A DNA stretch of 33,992 bases, taken from Thermoplasmata archaeon (GTDB lineage: Archaea; Thermoplasmatota; Thermoplasmata; Thermoplasmatales; GCA-001856825). Made by a program: the position numbers and the translations under genes. This document shows, piece by piece, positions 1 through 7,780 of the stretch. Location: the NCBI GenBank assembly GCA_023256475.1, contig JAGDXP010000023.1, positions 1-33,992 of the forward strand. The letters run 5' to 3'. The notes under the pieces were generated by a model. That model was not told the origin of the DNA. It worked only from the letters and a program-made list of their open reading frames with translations, and did not search any database. Every line of letters begins with the position of its first letter. The first letter of the stretch is position 1.

Positions 1-411
1 ATAATTAACAAAAAAGCCGATTCCACAAGGCTAATTGAAAATGAAGGATTTCTCGCCATTATGGATATAAATCCAATTGCTCCGGGGCACACTTTAATTA
101 TATCGAAAGAGCATTATAAGGATATATTGGAACTCCCAAACAATCTAGCTCCTTCACTTGTTGAAATAATTAAAAATGTTTCTAAATTGATGATGGACAA
201 TTTAGGGTGTGACGGCATCAATTTGATAAATTCAACTGGCAGGTCTGCGGGACAAACTATTTTTCATTTCCATGTTCATGTTATTCCAAGATTCACCGGA
301 AAGAGCATAGGATTCCAGGAATGGTGGTTCTCTAGAGCAGGGCACTGGGATAGAGAAAGCCTTAACAGAATGGCCAATGAAATTCTCGGTAATCCAAATT
401 ATAAATATTGA
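1..411 (+). CDS. HIT-family nucleotide-binding protein, 5' end missing
   Basis: The reading frame is open from base 1, so the true start lies before the window and at least 136 residues are visible. HIT proteins are small nucleotide hydrolases or transferases that attack the alpha-phosphate of AMP-type substrates. The signature histidine triad HFHVHVIPR is present at about 264-290, and the upstream pattern (LIENEGFLAI, then PIAPGHTLIISKEH) is the usual first half of the fold. The C-terminal tail is short, ending 19 bases before fumarase on the same strand, so the two may be co-transcribed. The exact substrate cannot be told from sequence. Family assignment is firm; function beyond that is inference. 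Confidence 0.92.
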   Translation: MINKKADSTRLIENEGFLAIMDINPIAPGHTLIISKEHYKDILELPNNLAPSLVEIIKNVSKLMMDNLGCDGINLINSTGRSAGQTIFHFHVHVIPRFTGKSIGFQEWWFSRAGHWDRESLNRMANEILGNPNYKY

Positions 412-429
412 AAATAACTATGGATAATC

Positions 430-1806
430 ATGGTCAGGATAGAGAAGGATTCCCTAGGAACCGTTGAGGTTCCAGATGATGTTTATTATGGGCCAGAAAC
501 GGCAAGGGCTTTGGCTAACTTCCCATATGATAGATTTATAGATAGAAGAATCATTGAACACCTAATCGTTATTAAAAGGTCATATGTAAAAGCATTCTCC
601 GAAGCAGGCAAATTGGACAAAACAAAAGCGGATTTCATAATAAGGGCTGCCGATGAACTTCTTAAAAGTAGGAGAGATATTGATTTCCCATTGAAGTATA
701 TTCAAGCCGGTGCGGGGACTTCTACCAATATGAATGTCAATGAAGTAATTGCAAATAAAGCTTTGGAACTAATGGGAAAGCCGAAAGGTTCCTATGAGAT
801 CATCTCACCTCACACGGATGTCAACATTGGTCAATCCAGCAATGATGTATTTCCAGCTGCCATGAGGCTAACTTTTTATAAGGAGTTAAAAAAGTTCTCA
901 GAAGAAATTGACAAAACCATATCTAAATTCATGGAACTTTATAAAGAACATAAAGAGCATATAAAGACTGGTAGGACTCATCTTATGGATGCATCAGCTG
1001 TAACATTTGGAGATGAATTTAAGGCCCATGCAGATGAATTGAGTTTCTTGAAAACTGATATCGATTTCATTCTTTCAAGATTAAGAAGATTGAACCTTGG
1101 TGGAACCGCAGTAGGAACAGGAGCGAATCTCCCAAAAGAAATAAGAGATCTGGTTTATAAAAATATTAATGCCTATTATCATGAAAATTTTGTACCTGCT
1201 GAAAATTTGATGACTGTTGAACAGTTCACATCTGATTTTAATAGACTTGGACAATGGATAGCAAATCTAAGTGCATCTTTGATCAAAATTGGCAGAGATT
1301 TAAGGTTAATGAACTCTGGTCCAGTTGCAGGGTTCAATGAAATAGTTTTGCCAGCTGTTCAACCTGGTTCATCAATCATGCCTGGAAAGGTAAACCCAAG
1401 TATCATTGAAGCCGTAACCATGGCATCTTTCTTAGCCAGGGGATATGCCACAACTATTAGCGAGGCATCAATGAACGGAGAAATGGAAATTAATGTCTTC
1501 ACGCCAATTATCTATACATCTATGATGGGTGCATTTGACATATTGACTGTATCTTTGCAGATCCTCAGAGAAAAGGCATTAACAGGATTAAAGGTAAATC
1601 ACGAGTACGCTATGGAAGTACTTATCAATTCGCCTGGAACAGCCCTACTACTTAACCCCATAATAGGTTATGAAAAAACAGCTGAGATTGTTAAGGAAGC
1701 AAAGGAGAGAAAGGTGCCATTCATTCAGGTTCTGAGGGAAAAGAAAATACTCACTGAGGAGGAAATCCAGAGGATTTTCAGCAAGGAAAATATGTTGAAT
1801 AGGTAA
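430..1806 (+). CDS. fumC: Fumarate hydratase, class II
   Basis: A 458-residue member of the fumarase/aspartase superfamily, the normal length for class II fumarase, which interconverts fumarate and malate in the citric acid cycle without an iron-sulfur cluster. The superfamily signature GSSIMPGKVNP is present at about 1369-1401. The segment TSTNMNVNEVIAN and the substrate-site motif GRTHLMDA, with His rather than the Gln of aspartases, argue for fumarase over aspartate ammonia-lyase. The ATG at 430 begins a typical N-terminus and follows the HIT gene closely. No Shine-Dalgarno sequence is obvious. The remaining alternative is aspartase, which I consider less likely. Confidence 0.93.
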   Translation: MVRIEKDSLGTVEVPDDVYYGPETARALANFPYDRFIDRRIIEHLIVIKRSYVKAFSEAGKLDKTKADFIIRAADELLKSRRDIDFPLKYIQAGAGTSTNMNVNEVIANKALELMGKPKGSYEIISPHTDVNIGQSSNDVFPAAMRLTFYKELKKFSEEIDKTISKFMELYKEHKEHIKTGRTHLMDASAVTFGDEFKAHADELSFLKTDIDFILSRLRRLNLGGTAVGTGANLPKEIRDLVYKNINAYYHENFVPAENLMTVEQFTSDFNRLGQWIANLSASLIKIGRDLRLMNSGPVAGFNEIVLPAVQPGSSIMPGKVNPSIIEAVTMASFLARGYATTISEASMNGEMEINVFTPIIYTSMMGAFDILTVSLQILREKALTGLKVNHEYAMEVLINSPGTALLLNPIIGYEKTAEIVKEAKERKVPFIQVLREKKILTEEEIQRIFSKENMLNR

Positions 1807-1860
1807 ATAACAAGGAAAAAATAATTAACGTGTTAAAAATATGGCAAGGATTAGTGATCA

Positions 1861-2442
1861 ATGATGTACCTAATAGTTGAGTCAGAGGAAGTCATAAGGA
1901 TTCCACCCAATAAAATAGGGGAAAAATATGAAGAAACTGCAAAAGCAGAAGCTATAAAAAAGATGGAATCGAGGGTTGGGATTCTTGATAGGTCATTAGT
2001 TAGGGATCCAAATGATAGAAAGTACATAGTTCTCATGGTTTTAGATGCTTCATTGAACGGAGAAGGATATCTTGTTCATGGGGATGGAGGCGTATATCAG
2101 CCAGTTAAGGTCCGTGCTCTTGCTTATCAGCCGAACTTACAGGAAGTTATTGAGGGGGAAGTTACGGATATAACTAAAATTGGTGCATTTGTCAGGATCG
2201 GACCTGTGGAGGCACTTTTACATATTAGCCAAATAATGGATGATAGATTGGATATCGACCTCGAAAACAAAAAATTGATAGGAAAGGAAACTAAGAGGGA
2301 TCTGAAAGTAGGAGACATCATTAGGGCTAGAATTGTGAGTATATCCATCGCAGATACAATATCTAAGGGTGTCAAGATAGGATTAACACTAAGACAGAAC
2401 TTCCTAGGAAAGCTTTCATGGTTAAAGGGTGAGGGTCAATGA
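1861..2442 (+). CDS. rpo7: RNA polymerase subunit Rpo7 (E')
   Basis: A 193-residue homologue of archaeal Rpo7/RpoE1 and eukaryotic Rpb7, part of the polymerase stalk that binds emerging RNA and helps open promoters. The N-terminal ribonucleoprotein-like half runs to about residue 80. An S1/OB RNA-binding domain follows, recognisable from EGEVTDITKIGAFVRIGP and LLHISQI. Two adjacent ATG codons (1861, 1864) are possible starts; family members usually begin near the second. Its stop overlaps the spt4 start as ATGA, and the rpo7-spt4 pair is a conserved archaeal arrangement. The partner Rpo4 is not in the window. Confidence 0.96.
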   Translation: MMYLIVESEEVIRIPPNKIGEKYEETAKAEAIKKMESRVGILDRSLVRDPNDRKYIVLMVLDASLNGEGYLVHGDGGVYQPVKVRALAYQPNLQEVIEGEVTDITKIGAFVRIGPVEALLHISQIMDDRLDIDLENKKLIGKETKRDLKVGDIIRARIVSISIADTISKGVKIGLTLRQNFLGKLSWLKGEGQ

Positions 2443-2615
2443 TTAAATTGAGAGCATGCAGGGTTTGTAAAAGGGTAACTGAGGAACCAAAGTGCCATGG
2501 TGATACAGTACTGGAATGGAAAGGATACATTTACATCTTGAACCCTGAAAAATCAATCATAGCCAAAAAGGCTGGAATTACTGAAGTAGGTGAGTATGCC
2601 ATTAAGGTTAGATAA
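2439..2615 (+). CDS. spt4: Transcription elongation factor Spt4 (RpoE'')
   Basis: A 58-residue protein. Spt4 pairs with Spt5 to keep RNA polymerase processive. The start overlaps the rpo7 stop (ATGA), and the C-terminal half (IAKKAGITEVGEYAIKVR) matches archaeal Spt4 well. The N-terminus has the first zinc pair CRVC, but the second pair, normally CPxC, reads KCHGD. That leaves three cysteines and one histidine as possible ligands, and the loop after it is shorter than usual. Either a C3H site is used or zinc binding is altered. The gene overlaps the next one by about 20 bases. Confidence 0.9.
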   Translation: MIKLRACRVCKRVTEEPKCHGDTVLEWKGYIYILNPEKSIIAKKAGITEVGEYAIKVR

Positions 2616-3111
2616 GGATATATTGGTCAGTGAAAAATTTCGAAGTATATTCTCAAAAAAACCTGATGTTATCATTAGAAAGGAAACGCAAATCCTTCTT
2701 TTATCATCTAAAACCCTAATAACCGTGGGGGATGTGGTTACAGAAACGGTACTAAGATTTGGTATTGTCCCCAAACTTTCAATCGTTGACCTAAAAACCA
2801 AAAGAAAAATACCGCAATCGATTCAACAGGATAAGTTTGATAAAATAATCAGAGTAAAAAATCCTCCGGGTACAATTACCAAGGAACTTTGGTGTAGCGT
2901 TGAGGATGCTTTCAAATCAAATGGGAATATATTGATCATAGTTGAAGGAGAGGAAGATTTAGCTTCATTACCCGCAATTTACTTTTCTCCGAAAGGTTCC
3001 ATAATACTGTATGGGATACCAGATGAAGGCATAGCAGTTATTGAGTCCGGAGATTCCATAAAAACCGAAATAGAAAAATATATCAAAGATATGGGGGAGG
3101 GAGCTTCATGA
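2596..3111 (+). CDS. GTP-dependent dephospho-CoA kinase (DUF359 family)
   Basis: A 171-residue member of the archaeal DUF359 family, shown in Thermococcus to phosphorylate dephospho-CoA with GTP, the last step of coenzyme A synthesis. Typical features are the GDVVTETVL segment near residue 45, the NPPGTIT segment, and IIVEGEEDLASLPA followed by YGIPDEGI near the end. I place the start at the ATG at 2596; an in-frame GTG lies at 2590. Both overlap spt4. The position between spt4 and rps24e is conserved in many archaea and supports the call. The stop overlaps the S24e start as ATGA. Confidence 0.9.
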   Translation: MPLRLDKDILVSEKFRSIFSKKPDVIIRKETQILLLSSKTLITVGDVVTETVLRFGIVPKLSIVDLKTKRKIPQSIQQDKFDKIIRVKNPPGTITKELWCSVEDAFKSNGNILIIVEGEEDLASLPAIYFSPKGSIILYGIPDEGIAVIESGDSIKTEIEKYIKDMGEGAS

Positions 3112-3407
3112 ATATCGAGATAATAGAAAAGAAGGAAAATCCGCTGCTTGGGAGGGTTCAAGTTAAATTCTTAATAAGTCACAATAAGGAACCCACCCCT
3201 TCAAGAGAAAAGATTAGGAATCTTATAGCTACAAATCTTCAAGCACAGCCATCCAATGTAGTGATCAATTATGCGAAACCGATGTTCGGTGTAAATAAAA
3301 CCGTAGGATATGCTAAGATATACAACTCAAAAGAACAGGCATTAAAGATAGAATTGAAGCACTATCTTAAAAGGAATGGACTTTTAGAAGAAAAGAAACA
3401 GGAGTGA
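3108..3407 (+). CDS. rps24e: 30S ribosomal protein S24e
   Basis: A 99-residue small-subunit ribosomal protein found only in archaea and eukaryotes. The N-terminal [11 protein letters not shown] and the central [12 protein letters not shown] are family hallmarks, followed by the VNYAKPMFG-like segment (here [20 protein letters not shown]). The start codon overlaps the previous stop (ATGA), and the preceding bases gggggaggg within the kinase end form a good ribosome-binding site. Rps27ae follows after five bases, a pairing conserved across archaea. Length is normal and no oddity is seen. Confidence 0.97.
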   Translation: MNIEIIEKKENPLLGRVQVKFLISHNKEPTPSREKIRNLIATNLQAQPSNVVINYAKPMFGVNKTVGYAKIYNSKEQALKIELKHYLKRNGLLEEKKQE

Positions 3408-3412
3408 ATCAA

Positions 3413-3565
3413 ATGCAAAAGAGAGAGTTATATTCAATAGAAAATGGGAAGCTGGTAAGGAAGAGGAGATTCTGCCCTAAGTGCGGACCTGGCGTTTTTT
3501 TGGCAGAACATGAAAACAGACTTTCATGCGGAAGATGTGGGTATACAGAAATAAAGGTAAAATAA
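3413..3565 (+). CDS. rps27ae: 30S ribosomal protein S27ae
   Basis: A 50-residue zinc-ribbon ribosomal protein. The two zinc pairs are CPKC (residues 21-24) and CGRC (39-42). The start [14 protein letters not shown] and the segment [17 protein letters not shown] are typical. It lies five bases after rps24e, with a ribosome site (caggag) at the S24e end just upstream. It is the archaeal counterpart of the C-terminal part of the eukaryotic ubiquitin-S27a fusion. PCNA begins 32 bases downstream and may be read from the same transcript. Confidence 0.96.
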   Translation: MQKRELYSIENGKLVRKRRFCPKCGPGVFLAEHENRLSCGRCGYTEIKVK

Positions 3566-3597
3566 ATATTCTAAAACCATTTTAAGTTTTGATTAAA

Positions 3598-4338
3598 ATG
3601 GTAGAATTTAAGATCGATGCTAGATCCTTGAGGGAGTTTGCAGATATTGTGGTCAGCCTTAACCAGGAAGCAAAAATAGATTTTACAAATAAGGGTCTCT
3701 CCACCAAAGTTATAGATCCCGCACATATAGCAATGGTTCTGCTTGAAATCGACAAGGACACTTTTCAAGATTTCAAGGTTGAAGATGAAGAATCAGTGGG
3801 CATAGATATAGAGAGGCTGAGAAATGCAATGAAACTCGCATCCTCCACTGACATTATAAATTTTAAAGCGGACGGTAAGAAAATATCAATAAAATATGGG
3901 AATTTGAGTTACAATATTCCCATTATTGATCCAAGCTCAATTTCAACACCAAAGATGCTCAATTTGGATATATCGAATAAGATCATTGCCGATTTCAGTT
4001 TGTTTTTAACTGGTATAAAAGCGGCAGAAAATTTTGCAGATGTTGTAACTTTCCATATGAAATCTGATGAACTCAAAATAATGGCTAAGGGGGAAAGTGA
4101 CTTGGAGAATGCAGAGCTGTCTATACCCAAGAGCCTTGCTAAAGAGTATGTCTTCACAGAGGAAGCAAGAAGTTCTTATTCCCTCGACTACCTCTCAAAT
4201 TTTGTTAGGTCACTTGAATCCGTAACAGACATTTCTGTTATGCTTAAAACAGATTATCCATTGAAAATAGAGGCTCCTGTGTACAATGGAAAGGGGAAAG
4301 TTACATTTATCCTTGCTCCAAGAATTGAAAGTATTTAA
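3598..4338 (+). CDS. pcn: DNA sliding clamp PCNA
   Basis: A 246-residue PCNA, the homotrimeric ring that tethers PolD or PolB, ligase and Fen1 to DNA. The N-terminal domain begins VEFKIDARSLREFADIV, and the C-terminal LAPRIES segment is the one that contacts PIP-box partners. Length is standard for archaea. I use the ATG at 3598; the frame also has a TTG at 3589, which would add three residues atypical for the family. The stop overlaps by four bases the stop of the convergent glycosyltransferase gene, so the two transcripts must overlap. Confidence 0.96.
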   Translation: MVEFKIDARSLREFADIVVSLNQEAKIDFTNKGLSTKVIDPAHIAMVLLEIDKDTFQDFKVEDEESVGIDIERLRNAMKLASSTDIINFKADGKKISIKYGNLSYNIPIIDPSSISTPKMLNLDISNKIIADFSLFLTGIKAAENFADVVTFHMKSDELKIMAKGESDLENAELSIPKSLAKEYVFTEEARSSYSLDYLSNFVRSLESVTDISVMLKTDYPLKIEAPVYNGKGKVTFILAPRIESI

Positions 4339-5018
4339 TCGCATTTTCTATTTTTCATCTTAATATTTCCCGTTATCCTTAATTTGAATAAATATACCAT
4401 ATTTCTTATTCCGTCCTTCCATGGTCGCAACTTCTTTTCTCCCATCCTTCTCCTATATTCAATTGGAACCTCCTTATAGCAATAAGCTGATGCAGCTCTA
4501 ATTTTTATTTCTTCTGAGAATTCCATACCCCCGCTTGATGGAAGAATGTCGTTGAGTATTTCTCTCTTAAAAACCCACATACCGCTCTGACTATCCGTTA
4601 TCCTTACCATGAAAAGTATTCTCGTTAATAAGGTGAGAATGAAATTCCCGATCATGTGCATGGTCGGCATGGCTTCCTTACTTGAATTTGATAGTCGCTC
4701 TCCATTTATGAAATCATATTTCCCAATCATTTCTACCAGACGCTTGGCTTCAGAAGGTGGATAAGTACCATCTGCATCCAGAGTAACTATTATATCTCCG
4801 CTGGCATTTTTGAATCCCTTTATATAGGCATAACCATAACCCCTCATACTTTCGTTAACTACTTTTGCACCTTTGGATTTAGCTATATCAGCAGTACCAT
4901 CGGTTGAGTCTGAATCCACTACAATTATTTCTGCATTGGGAAAATTTCTCTTTACTTCATCTAAAACATGACCTATACTTTCTGCCTCATTTAGAGCAGG
5001 TATAACTATGCTAATCAT
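4335..5018 (-). CDS. Glycosyltransferase family 2 (dolichyl-phosphate mannose synthase-like)
   Basis: A 227-residue GT-A fold enzyme. It begins ISIVIPALNEAESI, has the nucleotide-sugar site VVDSDSTDGT, the metal-binding DADGTYPP (DxD-type) near residue 85, and TDSQSGMWVF in the acceptor region, the pattern of polyprenyl-phosphate sugar synthases. No clear C-terminal membrane pair is present, so it is probably a peripheral enzyme that loads a dolichol carrier. I prefer the ATG at 5018, which overlaps the upstream glycosyltransferase stop by eight bases; an in-frame TTG at 5042 would overlap more. The sugar transferred is unknown. Surface glycan or N-glycan synthesis is a reasonable role, by inference. 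Confidence 0.85.
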   Translation of the reverse strand: MISIVIPALNEAESIGHVLDEVKRNFPNAEIIVVDSDSTDGTADIAKSKGAKVVNESMRGYGYAYIKGFKNASGDIIVTLDADGTYPPSEAKRLVEMIGKYDFINGERLSNSSKEAMPTMHMIGNFILTLLTRILFMVRITDSQSGMWVFKREILNDILPSSGGMEFSEEIKIRAASAYCYKEVPIEYRRRMGEKKLRPWKDGIRNMVYLFKLRITGNIKMKNRKCD

Positions 5019-5766
5019 GAAAATCACCCAATAAATAACCAACCATCCCTGCAGACAACCTTAAGAATTCTATAATCGGATGAGCCTTTAGGTTGTTTAT
5101 ATTGAATTTTGATTTGAGTTTGTATTTCCTATTGATGTATTTCCTCCCAATTCCATCCGTATAGGACTGCTTAAGCAATGACATTAAATCCTCTCTTGGG
5201 AAGTGATAAACAACCACATCCTCCGCATAGAAAATATCATACCCTTTCATTACAGCCCTTATATTTAGATCTATATCCTCAGCAGTATGCATTCTTTCGT
5301 CAAATTTACCAATTTCATCTATTACTGCTTTTGAATATTTCAAATTGTTACTTGGGTAAGTCACGTCTTTGCCTTCAAACAGCATCGGTACCCTCCCTAG
5401 ATCACTCCATTTAACGTTCCCCTTTTGCAGAATCTTTCCTGCAACGATAGGTCTGTCAAAGTACCTCTTAAAATTTTCAAACCATCCTAAAGGTACCTCT
5501 GTATCTGAATCAAGGAAAATGTAATTTTCTCCTGATGCCAGCTCAATGCATCTGTTTCTTCCAACGGCTCTGTTTCCCCTAATTCTATCTACCTTTAAAT
5601 CGAGTTTATCTTCATAATTTTTTAGTATCTCATAAGTTCCATCATTTGAATAGGCATCCACTATAACCACTTCTGCCCTCTTGCCTACCTCATTTGATAA
5701 TGAGTTCAGCAACTTTATCATATTTGATTTATCGTTTTTGACTGTTATTAAAATGGATGCCTCCAT
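5011..5766 (-). CDS. Glycosyltransferase family 2
   Basis: A 251-residue GT-A protein. The nucleotide-binding start ASILITVKNDKSNM, the VDAYSNDGT segment, the metal-binding FLDSDTEVP near residue 97 and the catalytic-loop ED of HTAEDIDLNIRA near residue 164 are visible. It resembles rhamnosyl- or glucosyl-transferases of surface glycan pathways more than the dolichyl-phosphate type encoded next to it. The C-terminal 40 residues are moderately hydrophobic and may lie on the membrane. The ATG at 5766 is 28 bases from a palindromic TATA-like element shared with the divergent gene. It is first in a two-gene unit with the overlapping glycosyltransferase. Confidence 0.83.
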   Translation of the reverse strand: MEASILITVKNDKSNMIKLLNSLSNEVGKRAEVVIVDAYSNDGTYEILKNYEDKLDLKVDRIRGNRAVGRNRCIELASGENYIFLDSDTEVPLGWFENFKRYFDRPIVAGKILQKGNVKWSDLGRVPMLFEGKDVTYPSNNLKYSKAVIDEIGKFDERMHTAEDIDLNIRAVMKGYDIFYAEDVVVYHFPREDLMSLLKQSYTDGIGRKYINRKYKLKSKFNINNLKAHPIIEFLRLSAGMVGYLLGDFHD

Positions 5767-5787
5767 CGTGGATAATGGATATCTATC

Positions 5788-5800
5788 ATTAAAATTTAAT
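5788..5800. promoter_or_regulatory. Symmetric TATA-like element between divergent genes
   Basis: The 13-base sequence ATTAAAATTTAAT is a palindrome around its central base. It sits in the 56-base gap between the divergent glycosyltransferase (start 5766) and isomerase-like (start 5823) genes. Its centre is 28-29 bases from each start codon, the distance expected for TATA boxes of leaderless transcripts in both directions. Seen directly; use by both transcripts is inference. Confidence 0.5.
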
Positions 5801-5822
5801 CGTATTTTGCATTATTGAGAAC

Positions 5823-6677
5823 ATGGCTGACGAACCATATGAGTTGGATGAAGAGTTCGTTATGCAAATGGAAGATTCCCCTCCTTTCCAATGGCTAATG
5901 AGCTATGATGAGAGATTCATTACCTGTTCTGCAAAGGCTAGAGAAGGTAAGGCTGAAATACATTCAGTTGGAAATCCATTTACAGTTTCCAGAATTTTTG
6001 TGGAAACATTCTTAAACAAATCATTTGACATTTCGTCAAAATCTTATGGAATATTTATTACTGTTTCTGGGGAAAATCAAGAGATATTATCAAAATTGAA
6101 AGATCATTCAGGAGAAGCAATAGTAGTATCCCAAGGTGGAAATGCTAAAAGGTTAGCAAGAGAAAAAGGATTTGATTTCTTTTCTTTGCCAAAGGGCATT
6201 CCATCAAGATTCCTCTTTCCTGAAATATTAGGTTGCCTTGCTTCAATTTTCTCTATAAATATTCCATTAAATAAGCTTAAACAGACTCTACCGACTATTT
6301 CTCCATCAACGCCAACCGAAAACAACGTTTCCAAATTACTGGCTTATGGTATGTCCAGGGATTTTATGATTTCAGTTGATAGAAATCTTATGGGAATTGG
6401 TAGGAGGATACAGGATATGATGCTTCAGACTATGAATAAATCTTCACCCATTTACTGGAATGATCAAGTGGATCTTTTCCTCCAGAATAAAAAAGATAAT
6501 GGGAAAATTGTTATAAATGATTCATCAATATTATTGGTTGATCCCCTGGATAAACTAAATTACAAGTTAAAGGACTTAGATCTCATCTCAATAATAACAA
6601 TATTGGATTTTGCAATTAACTATTATGCAATCCTTTCCAAAACAGATATAGTATTCATGGATGTTTTCAAGGACTAA
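5823..6677 (+). CDS. Divergent phosphoglucose/phosphomannose isomerase-like (SIS) protein
   Basis: A 284-residue protein that I align by eye with archaeal bifunctional phosphoglucose/phosphomannose isomerase (about 300 residues). Matching points are a first-strand segment IHSVGNPFTVSRI where the enzyme has GMGGSG, ITVSGENQEIL where it has SYSGNT, IVVSQGGNAKRLAREKG, and LPKGIPSRFLFPEILGCL where it has a PRAAL-type segment. The glycine-rich sugar-phosphate loops are changed, and the usual glutamate and histidine of the active site in the second half are not recognisable. It may be an inactive paralogue with a binding or regulatory role. The final 40 residues are hydrophobic. Identity is moderately supported; loss of activity is inferred. 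Confidence 0.6.
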   Translation: MADEPYELDEEFVMQMEDSPPFQWLMSYDERFITCSAKAREGKAEIHSVGNPFTVSRIFVETFLNKSFDISSKSYGIFITVSGENQEILSKLKDHSGEAIVVSQGGNAKRLAREKGFDFFSLPKGIPSRFLFPEILGCLASIFSINIPLNKLKQTLPTISPSTPTENNVSKLLAYGMSRDFMISVDRNLMGIGRRIQDMMLQTMNKSSPIYWNDQVDLFLQNKKDNGKIVINDSSILLVDPLDKLNYKLKDLDLISIITILDFAINYYAILSKTDIVFMDVFKD

Positions 6678-6753
6678 ATTCAAAAATAACAAGATTTTCC
6701 ACTGCATAACTGGCCTGTTAAAATTGATTAAATAGCAATTACAATCTATAAGA

Positions 6754-6768
6754 AAATATTTATTTATT
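6754..6768 (+). promoter_or_regulatory. TATA-like promoter of the roadblock gene
   Basis: AAATATTTATTTATT is centred about 29 bases before the ATG at 6790, in the 112-base gap after the isomerase-like gene. The gap holds no other recognisable element. The spacing suggests a leaderless or very short-leader transcript. Confidence 0.45.
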
Positions 6769-6789
6769 TACTCAATCACTTATGGTAAG

Positions 6790-7146
6790 ATGAGAGAGGA
6801 TATTGTTTCAAGTTCAATTTCCGATTTTCGAAAGAAAGAGTATATAGAATCTATAATGCTTGTGTCCAAAACAGGTGTTCCAATCATGGGGAATCCTCCA
6901 CCAACTTCTCAACCAGACCTATTTTCAATTCTTGCAGGAGTAATATTTGGCGGGGCTGAAGAATTAGTTGGAAAATCATCGAGAAAAGTTATGGAAGTGT
7001 CAATAGAATCCGATGAACCTAGATTTATCAAAATGAATCCCATGGGTGATAAGTACATAATAGTCACAGTGTTTAAAAAACATGATCAGAATGTAATGAG
7101 CGAATATAATGACTTCCTAAAGAGACTTGAAACTGCTTTTAAATGA
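6790..7146 (+). CDS. Roadblock/LC7-domain protein
   Basis: A 118-residue single-domain protein. The pattern is that of the roadblock fold: an N-terminal helix (residues 1-18), a strand IESIMLVSKTGVPIMG, a long helix LFSILAGVIFGGAEEL, a strand MEVSIES, then PMGDKYIIVTVFKK and a C-terminal helix. Such proteins (MglB type) bind or regulate small Ras-like GTPases, often as dimers. No small GTPase of that kind is adjacent; the GPN-loop GTPase at 11453-12220 is a different class. The stop lies one base from the end of the convergent PHP gene. Fold assignment is by pattern; the partner is unknown. Confidence 0.7.
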   Translation: MREDIVSSSISDFRKKEYIESIMLVSKTGVPIMGNPPPTSQPDLFSILAGVIFGGAEELVGKSSRKVMEVSIESDEPRFIKMNPMGDKYIIVTVFKKHDQNVMSEYNDFLKRLETAFK

Positions 7147-7147
7147 T

Positions 7148-7780
7148 TCAAATTCTTTTGAAACCTCTCGAAGCATATTCAGAACCCATCTTCCAGTAGA
7201 GAAGTATTCTATTTCTTAATGTAAGGTCTTCTCCCGTTGCATTTCCTATCCCTTTTATAATGGCTTTTCTTATGCTTTCCATATCGCCATCTGGTATTTC
7301 CAAATAAACCCTGCCAATCTCATTCAGGAAATGAGCATCGCTTCCAGCAGTTTTGCCCACATTTAGCTGGTTGGCAAGCTTTAAAGCTTTGCGATTGCAT
7401 CCCTTACCGCATCTTGAATTTTTTACCTCCACAGCATCATAAGAATTCACATATTTTTTACCTATTCCATTCACCATTCTAAAGGGATGGGCAAGAATTG
7501 CTATTCCACCAGAATCATGGATTCTGTCAATTGTTTCCATCTGCGAGAGACCTTTTGGTATCTCTTCCTCTATGAAAAGTGCAAGTATGTGGCCATCTAT
7601 GGATGTGACTTCCTCACCCGGTATTATAATAATTGATTCTGACTTGTATTTGTTGAATTTGTTGTGGTCCGAAATACTGATAAAATCTAGACCCAATTTG
7701 ACTGAATATTTTATTATGTCATCTGGTTCTGTTCTAGAATCTGGGCTGTATTTGGAATGTATATGAAGATCTCCCTTCAT
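7148..7780 (-). CDS. PHP-domain metal-dependent phosphoesterase
   Basis: A 210-residue PHP protein with the metal-binding motifs in order: DLHIHSKYSPDS at the N-terminus, ISISDHN near residue 36, PGEEVTS near 55, LAHPF near 97 and GSDAH near 146. Such stand-alone proteins hydrolyse phosphoesters, for example short nucleotides or histidinol-phosphate-like substrates. Nothing nearby points to histidine synthesis. Its ATG overlaps the stop of metG (ATGA), so the two are translationally coupled. The true substrate cannot be read from the sequence. The class is firm. Confidence 0.88.
   Translation of the reverse strand: MKGDLHIHSKYSPDSRTEPDDIIKYSVKLGLDFISISDHNKFNKYKSESIIIIPGEEVTSIDGHILALFIEEEIPKGLSQMETIDRIHDSGGIAILAHPFRMVNGIGKKYVNSYDAVEVKNSRCGKGCNRKALKLANQLNVGKTAGSDAHFLNEIGRVYLEIPDGDMESIRKAIIKGIGNATGEDLTLRNRILLYWKMGSEYASRGFKRI

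Noticed and set aside
1841-1864. Seven-codon mini-frame ending at the rpo7 start (ATGA overlap)
   Set aside because: Too short to support as a gene or leader peptide without expression data; AT-rich sequence yields such frames often.
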